Position numbers and translations under genes: made by a program. Below, one piece after another: positions 1 through 5,329 of a stretch of 6,773 bases of DNA (the first letter of the stretch is position 1; each line of letters starts with the position of its first letter). Source of the DNA: Bradyrhizobium sp. (GTDB lineage Bacteria; Pseudomonadota; Alphaproteobacteria; Rhizobiales; Xanthobacteraceae); contig JAQGKJ010000148.1 in the NCBI GenBank assembly GCA_028290165.1, positions 1 to 6,773 of the forward strand, in the 5' to 3' direction. The notes under the pieces are model-generated. The model had not been told where the DNA came from. It saw nothing but the letters and a program-made list of their open reading frames with translations, and made no database searches.

Positions 1-217
1 GGGAAAATGTGGCTCAACGCTGATCTCGAATCGGGACGCAGCCTCGTCAGTCATCCACGCCGGAAGGCAGGCAAAGGTGCCGTCAAGTTGGTGCACAACG
101 AGAAACGCGGCGCCGCCTCGCTCAAGCCGCCGCCTAACGCGCACGATCTCGCGGAAGCGAGGATGAAATGGGTAAGTGATGCGTGCTTCAGCCTGTTGTT
201 CGAGGGCAGTATGTCGC
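1..217 (-). pseudogene. Fragment of a small recombinase-associated accessory protein (DUF5372-like), no start codon, runs off the left edge
   Basis: On the minus strand, the frame one base on from the recombinase frame stays open from inside the 3' end of the recombinase gene to base 1. It reads like real protein: ITYPFHPRF, then an Arg-rich stretch IVRVRRRLERGG, then AFLVVHQLDGTFACLPAWM. A 'PFHP' start followed by a short beta-rich domain with 'LPAWM' recalls small proteins of unknown function (DUF5372-like, from memory) encoded beside recombinases or transposases. No ATG, GTG or TTG lies in frame upstream of the conserved part. The gene therefore seems to have lost its start, most simply through the same deletion that removed the end of the recombinase. 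The family assignment is tentative. That this frame is the coding one is more secure, because the other two minus frames give unconvincing protein. Confidence 0.5.
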
Positions 218-1789
218 CCTTCCGAGCAGGCGCCGCACGACTTCGTATTGACCGGGGAAGTGCTTGAGATAGATCGCCGCGCTGGCATGACGGAACTGAT
301 GGACGGTGATCCGCAGGCCGGTGGCGTTCTGGATGCGCTCGGTGATCTGGGTGCTAAACATGTTCGCCGTCTTCGGCTCACCGGCGACGCCGGGGAATAA
401 CCAGGCAGCGTTCGATCGGCGCAACAGCACCTGTCGGAACTCGTGAATGTATTCCTCGATCAGCCTGGTGAGCGCCTCACCGAATGTAAATTCGAGATCG
501 ACCCGGTTCTTGACGTCGTAGTGCGGGAAGACCAGCCAGAACGGCGAGTTTGGCCCGCCGGGCTTGATCAGGTTCTTATCCAGTTCGATAGAGACGAGGT
601 TGGTCAGCCGGACCGGCGCAATGGAGAGGATGGCGATGGCGACCGCGAGCTGGGCGGTCAGGGCCGCCTTGACCGGAGCGTGTGCCTGGTCGGCACGGGC
701 TTGCCGCATCAGCGCATTCGGCAGCGAGACCACCCCGCTCCAGATGCCTTCCGTGAGCACCTGCCGGATCAGCTTGAGGTTCTTGCCGGTCAACCCTCCG
801 TGGCGGTGGTCTTCCAGTGCCGCCCTGATATCGTCGAGACGCTCGATGGCTGCCTCGTCCAGACCAATCTGCTTCGCCATGCTGAGCAGCTTCCAGCCGA
901 GATCGATGGTGTAGACCTTCGACTCCTTGCCATTCTTCTTCCAATAGGCGTCGAGGACCGGCCCCACCACGTCGGGGTCCAGCAAGGCTGCAAACGATGT
1001 CAAGCTTTCGATGGGAATTCCCTGACGGACCGCCATGCGCGCCACCGCCACCAGCTCCGCGCGACGGGTGGCAATTGTCTTCGGGCTGCACGGCCGGCTG
1101 CGCTTGCCATCCGATCCCCTGCGCAGCTTGCCGAGTCCGGCGAGATACTTATCGATGTCGCGGCGCAGGCCCTCGGGAAACTCATCCCACGTCGGACCCT
1201 CCTTGGCCTTGAGCGGCGGCTCCGTCAGCCGCTGCGCCGGCCAATCCGGATTCTCGCCAGCAGATGCGTTCCAGGCCCGTGCGATGGAGCGACAAGCCGT
1301 ACTGTTGGTGGCGAGCGAACTCGTCTCGGCGCGGTACCGCAGATAGTCGGCCACGACCGCATCACCGACCGAGGCCGGCATCAAGGTGCGGCCCGAGCAG
1401 TAACGCATTAGACCATAGAGGCGCGCCCGCCGGCCGCGGTCACCAATACCATCGCGTAACACCGCCCACTCGGCCGACAGTGCCACCCCGCGCGAGGGCA
1501 CGTTGTACTCCTTGCCGAACCAGCGCAGCGCCGCCGCGACATTGGATTTGTGATTGGCCACGGTCTTTGCCGTGACGCCGACGCGAGCGTGGTGCAGCTG
1601 GCCAACCGGCAAGCGGATCGCCGTCCACCGGGCGGGGGTCACCTCAACCGGGCGGTCCAGCCATTTGGCGATCTGCCGCAGCGAACAAACCCAGTGACGT
1701 TTAATGCTCGCGGACAAGTCGACGGCGTCCTCGATCGCCGTCATCGCAGCGGAGAAGGTGGGTTCAAGGAGCGCCATCGGTTCGGTCAT
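188..1789 (-). pseudogene. Large tyrosine recombinase / phage-type integrase, C-terminus truncated (catalytic Tyr lost)
   Basis: The 533-residue product has the C-terminal catalytic fold of tyrosine recombinases, which cut and rejoin DNA at specific sites. Numbered from the ATG at 1789, Arg394 (in APVRLTNLVSIEL) is the first catalytic Arg. Lys427 (in YDVKNRVDL) fits the beta-hairpin Lys, and His497-x-x-Arg500 (HQFRHASAAIYL) is the H-x-x-R box. The protein then reads VVRRLLGR, where family members have LLGH followed some 30 residues on by the nucleophilic Tyr. It instead ends after ten unrelated residues (RATYCPRTTG), so the second His and the Tyr are missing and it should be unable to cleave DNA. 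The long N-terminal half is probably the core-binding and arm-binding region. An AAGGA (1800-1804) lies 10 nt before the ATG at 1789 but only 1 nt before the ATG at 1798, so I prefer 1789. The family is confident; the loss of function is inferred. Confidence 0.85.
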
Positions 1790-1799
1790 TGGGATCATT

Positions 1800-1804
1800 T
1801 CCTT
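1800..1804 (-). promoter_or_regulatory. Ribosome binding site that decides the recombinase start
   Basis: AAGGA on the minus strand. Two in-frame ATGs follow. The first, at 1798, is only 1 nt away, too close to be used efficiently. The second, at 1789, is 10 nt away and is the likelier start. Confidence 0.5.
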
Positions 1805-1834
1805 CGCGATGCCGATGGAGGGGATTCCCCACCG

Positions 1835-1950
1835 ATGTATACTAGAGCATATTGGGAAGACGTCAACAGTATAAAGGATACCTGTACTGCTGTAATCGAT
1901 CCTAATCTAGAACTATACTGTGTCACGTTTATGTATACTGATGTATAAAG
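1835..1950. repeat. Cluster of short repeats (ATGTATACT, TATACTG, GTATAAAG) upstream of the recombinase
   Basis: ATGTATACT occurs exactly at 1835-1843 and 1931-1939. TATACTG occurs at 1914-1920 and 1934-1940, spaced exactly 20 bp (about two helical turns), with an inverted copy CAGTATA at 1867-1873. GTATAAAG occurs at 1869-1876 and 1943-1950. The cluster lies in AT-rich DNA between the excisionase-like gene and the recombinase and overlaps the predicted recombinase promoter. It could be a set of binding sites for an excisionase or repressor, or arm-type sites for an integrase. The repeats are directly visible; their role is inferred. Confidence 0.5.
1839..1866 (-). promoter_or_regulatory. Candidate sigma70 promoter for the large recombinase
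   Basis: The minus strand has TTGACG (1861-1866, one mismatch to the -35 consensus), a 16-bp spacer, and TAGTAT (1839-1844, four of six -10 matches). Transcription would start near 1832, giving a leader of about 43 nt before the ATG at 1789. The -10 overlaps one copy of a repeated ATGTATACT motif, a plausible place for a repressor to act. This rests on consensus matching only. Confidence 0.45.
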
Positions 1951-1979
1951 ATAGAAGTTTATTACGTACAAAAAAAGAA

Positions 1980-2011
1980 AAGAGCGCGAGGGATTTTGCC
2001 CTCGCGCTCTT
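1980..2011 (-). terminator. Rho-independent terminator after the excisionase-like HTH gene
   Basis: A perfect 13-bp stem (AAGAGCGCGAGGG pairing with its complement, 1980-1992 and 1999-2011, up to end fraying) closes a 6-nt ATTTTG loop. Reading on the minus strand, a T-rich run follows at once (complement of the A-rich bases 1969-1980). It begins 15 nt past the stop of the HTH gene at 2026, so it should end that transcript and insulate the recombinase downstream. On the plus strand no T-run follows, so termination there is less likely. Confidence 0.85.
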
Positions 2012-2025
2012 CATCATCGACACCC

Positions 2026-2241
2026 CTACGTCTCGCTCGTTGAAGATCGGGTGCGGCTGCGGATGTAATCGCGCAGGTACGACTGCGGGTAGCGCACTGC
2101 ATGGCCGATTTTTACGAAGCGGGGGCCGTCGCCGCGTAAGCGGGCTTTCGCCAACCAACTGACCGACAACCCAAGAACGGGTGCGGCCTCTTTCGGGGCG
2201 AGCAAGGGGTCGTCGCCAATAGCCAAGGTGGTTTTCGTCAA
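2026..2241 (-). CDS. Small excisionase/AlpA-like helix-turn-helix DNA-binding protein
   Basis: The 71-residue product is almost wholly one MerR/AlpA-type winged HTH. Residues 12-30 (DPLLAPKEAAPVLGLSVSWL) form the HTH, and RGDGPRFVKIGHAVRYPQSYL matches the wing and following strand. YLRDYIRSR ends the domain, followed by a basic Ser/Thr tail. Proteins of this type act as excisionases (recombination directionality factors) or as regulators of mobile-element genes. I chose the TTG at 2241 because AAGGA (2249-2253) sits 7 nt before it. The frame stays open to another TTG at 2319 (97 residues), but the added residues look non-conserved and no comparable RBS is seen there. It lies upstream of the large recombinase on the same strand, but a strong terminator separates them, so they are probably transcribed independently. 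It may bind the repeat cluster in between. Family confident; role inferred. Confidence 0.8.
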   Translation of the reverse strand: MTKTTLAIGDDPLLAPKEAAPVLGLSVSWLAKARLRGDGPRFVKIGHAVRYPQSYLRDYIRSRTRSSTSET

Positions 2242-2248
2242 TTCGGTA

Positions 2249-2253
2249 TCCTT
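2249..2253 (-). promoter_or_regulatory. Ribosome binding site supporting a TTG start
   Basis: AAGGA on the minus strand, 7 nt before the TTG at 2241. It sets the start of the HTH gene in the absence of any in-frame ATG. Confidence 0.55.
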
Positions 2254-2422
2254 CCGTCGATATTGATGTACGGAGGATGCCGAACGTGTTTCCGCAAAAT
2301 TAGCGTTTTTTCCCGCCAAACTCAGAAAGTCTGCGGTCAGCGGTTGCCGCTCTGTAGGTTGGAATGGGCCACAGCATCTAAACTGGTCAGTTCACGGAGG
2401 TGTCGGCTGCGACGATAGTAGG

Positions 2423-2686
2423 TCAGACATCCGGAATAATAGATGGCGACTCCAGCAAAGGTGGTCGAAGCCGGGCAATTTGCTTGTCAAGGACATCCCA
2501 GTCAGGCGTCAGGGATTTCCAATTGAAACCTTCTAAACTTATGCCACCGCGATCGGCCGCAGATAGCCGGACACATACGACAAGTGAATTTGATTTGGTG
2601 ATGTATCGTTCGCGGTCGGCACCATCGTATTTGCTGGCTTTGCTTCTCACCAGCTTCGCAACAGCGAGGTGTTGTTCAGCATGCAT
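2423..2686 (-). CDS. Hypothetical protein, 87 residues
   Basis: I do not recognise a named family. The product starts MHAEQHLAVAKLVRSKASKYDGADRERYITKS in outline: a predicted helix with regularly spaced Lys/Arg, then 'DRERYITKSNSLVV', a hydrophobic strand VVCVRLSAADRGG, and a Trp-containing tail (FNWKSLTPDWDVLDKQIARLRPP). It has no signal peptide or membrane segment, so it is probably cytosolic. The start is ATG at 2686, with only a weak GGGA-like site upstream. Codon use and the even, charged composition look like genuine protein, and the overlapping plus-strand frame does not. It may be a small helical accessory protein. No operon partner is evident: the gap to the HTH gene is about 180 nt and to the lipoprotein gene 68 nt. 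Confidence 0.55.
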   Translation of the reverse strand: MHAEQHLAVAKLVRSKASKYDGADRERYITKSNSLVVCVRLSAADRGGISLEGFNWKSLTPDWDVLDKQIARLRPPLLESPSIIPDV

Positions 2687-2709
2687 GCGTAGATCCCATT
2701 GACCTGTTC

Positions 2710-2734
2710 GGCCGGACCGGTCAACGGACCGGCC
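2710..2734. repeat. GC-rich imperfect inverted repeat between two minus-strand genes
   Basis: GGCCGGACCG and CGGACCGGCC face each other around a 5-nt GTCAA loop and form a 10-bp stem with one A-A mismatch. A shifted fold, CCGGTC-AACG-GACCGG (2717-2732), pairs perfectly over 6 bp. It begins 21 nt past the stop of the lipoprotein gene and could slow RNA polymerase or protect the mRNA end. No T-run follows on the minus strand, so it is not a classic intrinsic terminator. Confidence 0.4.
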
Positions 2735-2754
2735 CCCTCAATAACCCCAATTGA

Positions 2755-3215
2755 TCATTGCGAACAATTTTCGACCGCGAAGGCGCATTGTTCGCCACCT
2801 GTGAGGATACCACCCGTAGGTCCGGCATAGTTCAGACGGCTTACTCGGCCCTCGCTCATCACGACGTTGACGGTGCAAAAACGCCGGGTTGCTATTGCCG
2901 TGCTCAAGCTTGTCGATGTCGCACTGCCGGTCCCAGAATAAGTGTTACCCATGCGTTGGCCGCTAAAACTGCCATCTGTCTGAGCATACCCGGTGCCGAC
3001 CGCAGTTACACGGTCGTTGCCGGAACTATAAGACCAAACCTCGGTGGCTCCCTCGGCAGCCTTAGAAGCCGGCGGCCCCATACAAGCGAGCACCTGTTCT
3101 CTGCTCAGTCCGACCATTTTTTCCTGGGCGCTCGGGCAACAACCGCTCGCTGCACCGCACACCCTGACATAATAATAGCTGCCCCGATAAGGCAGACGCC
3201 CTTCCAAAAAACCAA
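2755..3215 (-). pseudogene. Small outer-membrane-type lipoprotein (SmpA/BamE-like repeat), apparently frameshifted after the lipobox
   Basis: The body of the protein is clear in one minus frame. KMVGLSREQVLACMGPP with EGATEVWSYSSGND resembles the SmpA/BamE-like 'processing and gating' motif of small lipoproteins. A Ser/Thr/Gly-rich linker follows, then RRFCTVNVVMSEGRVS, NYAGPTGG and a Cys-containing end (EQCAFAVENCSQ). In that frame the N-terminus has no signal peptide. The adjacent frame encodes a textbook one: from the TTG at 3215, VFWKGVCLIGAAIIMSGCA, with lipobox MSGC and Ala at +2. That frame stops at 3105. Restoring one base between about 3115 and 3145 would join lipobox and body into a 150-odd residue lipoprotein. 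I read this as a one-base deletion or sequencing error. If the body frame is used alone, starts exist at GTG 3237 or ATG 3117. Family likeness is from memory and the cellular role is unknown. Confidence 0.7.
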
Positions 3216-3253
3216 TGCAACCCCCGACAAGCTCCACACAACCCCAAGAATAA

Positions 3254-3283
3254 TTTACATACTATAGTTGATAAACATAAATT
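3254..3283 (+). promoter_or_regulatory. Candidate promoter of the XRE regulator
   Basis: TTTACA (3254-3259, five of six -35 matches), an 18-bp spacer, and TAAATT (3278-3283, four of six -10 matches), in the AT-rich gap between two divergent genes. The -10 overlaps the 13-bp palindrome. On the opposite strand TATAGT (3261-3266) could be a -10 for the lipoprotein gene. These are consensus matches only. Confidence 0.3.
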
Positions 3284-3287
3284 ATGT
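3275..3287. promoter_or_regulatory. Palindromic operator candidate in front of the XRE regulator
   Basis: ACATAA-A-TTATGT is a perfect inverted repeat around one base, ending 20 bp before the ATG of the HTH gene. A second, wider pair, TTACAT (3255-3260) and ATGTAA (3284-3289), overlaps it. XRE regulators often bind such palindromes and repress their own promoter, so autoregulation is a fair inference. Confidence 0.45.
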
Positions 3288-3307
3288 AATCATTTTTGCT
3301 GCCGCGC

Positions 3308-3541
3308 ATGGATATGCGCAGGCTTGTTGGTCAGAACGTCAAAAGGATTCGGCTGGAAAAGGCGCTCACGCAGGAGCAATTCAGCGACATTTCCGGGTTT
3401 AGCCAGCAGTACCTAAGCGGCCTTGAGTCGGGCAATCGCAACCCAACAATAGTCACCCTCTACGAACTAGCAAAAGCTTTAGGTGTTAGCCATGTGGACC
3501 TAGTTCTACCGCCCGCGCCGCGTACCAAGCGGCGGCCGTAA
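3308..3541 (+). CDS. XRE/Cro-family helix-turn-helix transcriptional regulator
   Basis: The 77-residue product is a single Cro/CI-type HTH domain, a dimeric DNA-binding fold. RRLVGQNVKRIRLEKALTQ is helix 1 with the start of helix 2. QEQFSDISGFSQQYLSGLES is the helix-turn-helix proper, with the recognition helix at SQQYLSGLE. GNRNPTIVTLYELAKALGV is the conserved closing stretch. A short Pro/Arg-rich tail follows (PPAPRTKRRP) with no extra sensor or toxin domain. ATG 3308 is chosen over the TTG at 3296 and the ATG at 3314; no strong RBS favours any of them. It lies 174 nt before the ABC-3C effector gene on the same strand. It could control that operon or itself, but no shared operator was identified. 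The family assignment is secure. Confidence 0.85.
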   Translation: MDMRRLVGQNVKRIRLEKALTQEQFSDISGFSQQYLSGLESGNRNPTIVTLYELAKALGVSHVDLVLPPAPRTKRRP

Positions 3542-3715
3542 GGCCGTGGATCTTATCACGCCGGAACGGAAAATTATCCCATCTGGAATTATGAATAAAA
3601 GCATCACGCAGATTGACGCTGGCGTGGCGGTATAGCAGGCGTCGTTATGAAATCTCTTGGGTACCGTTGCAAGACAGCCATGGCTAGCGGCGGCGGAATC
3701 TGACAACCTTGGCGC

Positions 3716-4687
3716 ATGCGCCGAGATTATCGCCTCTACGAGTTGAACGAAGACGAGTTCGAAAGTCTCGTGGTGAAAATCTGCGCGCGATGGTTTGGTC
3801 CGGGAGTGACCCCCTTCGCGAAAGGTCGGGATGGTGGCCGGGACGGAAGATTCCATGGCACGGCCGCTAACTTTCCCAGTGCGCGGGATTCACTTCAAGG
3901 CCATTGCGTATTCCAAGCGAAACACGTCGATGCGCCGAACAAATCCTGCTCCGACCGCGACTTTGAGCGGCTCGTGAAGGGTGAGCACAAGAAGATTATC
4001 GCATTGATCAAGGACGCGATCTGCGATCATTACATCCTTTTTACAAACCGGAAGCTTTCGGGAGGCGCCGATAGCAAGCTCATAAAGGCATTGCTATCAA
4101 TCGGCCTGAGGACCGCGCACATCGTCGGGACAGAACGCTTACACATGAGCCTCGACGAATACGCTGACTTGCGTGCTGGTCTACCAAACCGCGACGATCC
4201 CGCGCCATTCCGCTTCAATCCTGATGACTTGGTCGATGTAATTGGTGCATTACACGAATACGCAGGCGGCGAAGCCGTGTCTGCTTTCAATAGCGCAAAA
4301 GACTTCGATACGATCAAAATCAAGACCGAGAAGAACAAGATTAATGGACTTAGCGATGCCTATTACACGCAAATGCTCGTCAACAATTCAATGCCTCACT
4401 TCCCGCGTGTTGAAGAGTTTCTTAAAAACCCGCGCAACCGAGATTTTGCGATCCAGTATCACGATGCCGCCGATGAGCTGAAACAAAAGATTCTTGTTCA
4501 TCGCGCGGAGTTTGAAACTTTCGACAAGGTGTTCGCGTTCATGTACGAGGAGATTCAGCAGAAGCGTGAGGTAGTGAAAGGCAAGCGCCGCTTGGTGAGC
4601 ATCCTCCTACATTACATGTATTTCAATTGTGACATTGGCTCAAAGACGGCAATAGCCGGACCGGTTGCTCCTGATGCTCACGCCTAG
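3716..4687 (+). CDS. ABC-3C system effector: restriction-endonuclease-fold N-terminus with ABC-3C-type C-terminal region
   Basis: The 323-residue product begins like Mrr/PD-(D/E)xK nucleases. Glu14 lies in DEFESLVVKICARWFG; a glycine-rich loop KGRDGGRDGRF (residues 37-46) follows with acidic Asp39 and Asp43; then VFQAKH supplies Gln67-x-Lys69. This is the E...D...QxK arrangement of DNA-cleaving domains. HYILFTN (105-111) is a typical following strand. From about residue 165 the sequence changes to a helical region ending in RRLVSILLHYMYFNCDIG, which fits the C-terminal domain shared by first components of ABC-three-component (ABC-3C) conflict systems. There the effector is thought to be held and triggered by an ATPase partner during phage or foreign-DNA attack. 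The next gene starts inside its last codons (14-bp overlap from ATG 4674), as in an operon. No strong RBS precedes ATG 3716. The gene seems intact. Domain call from remembered families; mechanism inferred. Confidence 0.75.
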   Translation: MRRDYRLYELNEDEFESLVVKICARWFGPGVTPFAKGRDGGRDGRFHGTAANFPSARDSLQGHCVFQAKHVDAPNKSCSDRDFERLVKGEHKKIIALIKDAICDHYILFTNRKLSGGADSKLIKALLSIGLRTAHIVGTERLHMSLDEYADLRAGLPNRDDPAPFRFNPDDLVDVIGALHEYAGGEAVSAFNSAKDFDTIKIKTEKNKINGLSDAYYTQMLVNNSMPHFPRVEEFLKNPRNRDFAIQYHDAADELKQKILVHRAEFETFDKVFAFMYEEIQQKREVVKGKRRLVSILLHYMYFNCDIGSKTAIAGPVAPDAHA

Positions 4688-4913
4688 GAAACATCTGAAC
4701 CTCGATGTCTCGGTCTTACGCATTGCTACGCTGATATTGCGTGAGCTAAACAAGCGCGGAGTAATTGAGTTTGAGCGTCTGCGCGGCCTGATCGTCCGGC
4801 GCGCAGGCTCGGACGCGGAGATGGCATTTCTGCCGGCTCTTAATTTTCTCTTTCTGTTGGGCAGAATCGACTATCATTTGAAGAACGATACAATTGAGTA
4901 CAGAGCCGGCTGA
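4674..4913 (+). CDS. ABC-3C system middle component (MC6-like)
   Basis: The 79-residue product is small and mostly helical. TPRKHLNLDVSVLRIATLIL is the opening helix and ELNKRGVIEFERLRGLIVRR looks like a winged-helix or adaptor core. The end, FLPALNFLFLLGRIDYH followed by NDTIEYRAG, is the signature I associate with ABC-3C middle component 6, a linker between effector and ATPase. ATG 4674 overlaps the end of the effector gene by 14 bp, and the stop at 4911-4913 is one base before the ATPase ATG at 4915 (TGACATG). Translation of the three genes is therefore probably coupled. A TTG at 4665 would add three residues. The assignment is strong because of its position between the two recognisable partners and moderate on sequence alone. 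It appears undamaged. Confidence 0.75.
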   Translation: MLTPRKHLNLDVSVLRIATLILRELNKRGVIEFERLRGLIVRRAGSDAEMAFLPALNFLFLLGRIDYHLKNDTIEYRAG

Positions 4914-4914
4914 C

Positions 4915-5329
4915 ATGCAAATTAGCCGCCTCTATTCGAATCAAGACCCGGTGTTTGCGCCGATTGACTTCAATTGCGCAGAGCAGGGCGATCGGCTGAA
5001 CGTGGTCTATGGCGAGGTGCATAAGCCGAAAGATCAAAAGAAGGATTCGCACAATCTCGGGAAGACGACACTTATCCACCTAATCGATTTCCTTATGCTT
5101 AAGGGCACCTCGCCTGACCAGTTCCTCGTCAAGCATCAAGAGCGTTTCAAGGATTTTGTTTTCTTTATCGAAATCGTGCTGCCGTCTGGCGGTTATCCTC
5201 ACGTTGATTGATTCAGATACGCCGCGCGATTCTGAACAAAAACGCATCGAATTTGGCGAGGATGAGATCGTGTTGCACCTGCACGACGAAGGGAATGACG
5301 GGCGCCTTTTTAAGATGGCCGAGTTTTAG
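4915..5329 (+). pseudogene. ABC-3C ATPase (DUF2326-type) remnant: P-loop region only, frameshifted and truncated
   Basis: The start MQISRLYSNQDPVF, then LNVVYGEVHKP and KKDSHNLGKTTLIHLIDFLM, is typical of DUF2326/RecN-like ABC ATPases. The Walker A loop is unusually long: Gly33 and the GKTT at 49-52 are separated by a charged insert ending DSHNLGKTT. Strand FVFFIEIVLPSGGY follows, after which the frame stops at 5209-5211 (98 residues). The +1 frame carries on as coding-like sequence from about 5198 (LTLIDSDTPRDSEQ, IEFGEDEIVLHLHDEG) to a TAG at 5327-5329. One C too many at 5197-5198 would explain the switch. Family members usually run to about 500-600 residues, so the coiled coil, signature motif, Walker B and D-loop are all absent. 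The remnant ends where a minus-strand gene from the neighbouring integrase module ends. It cannot hydrolyse ATP as it stands. Confidence 0.75.

Noticed and set aside
443..1411. Long plus-strand open frame of 322 codons
   Set aside because: It lies antisense to the recombinase, whose catalytic motifs are clear. Its protein is rich in Arg/Pro/Asp with no domain pattern, as expected of a shadow in GC-rich DNA.
2400..2702. Plus-strand open frame opposite the 87-residue hypothetical gene
   Set aside because: The minus-strand product has the more natural composition and an ATG start; neither is certain, but the plus frame is Ser/Arg-rich shadow-like sequence.
2710..2734. GC-rich hairpin as an intrinsic terminator of the lipoprotein gene
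   Set aside because: No T-run follows on the minus strand, so it is kept only as an inverted repeat.
2758..3267. Plus-strand open frame of 169 codons opposite the lipoprotein gene
   Set aside because: The minus strand carries recognisable lipoprotein motifs; this frame has none and is a shadow.
3542..3715. Gap between the XRE regulator and the nuclease gene
   Set aside because: Searched for a small gene, tRNA end or clear promoter; nothing convincing was seen.
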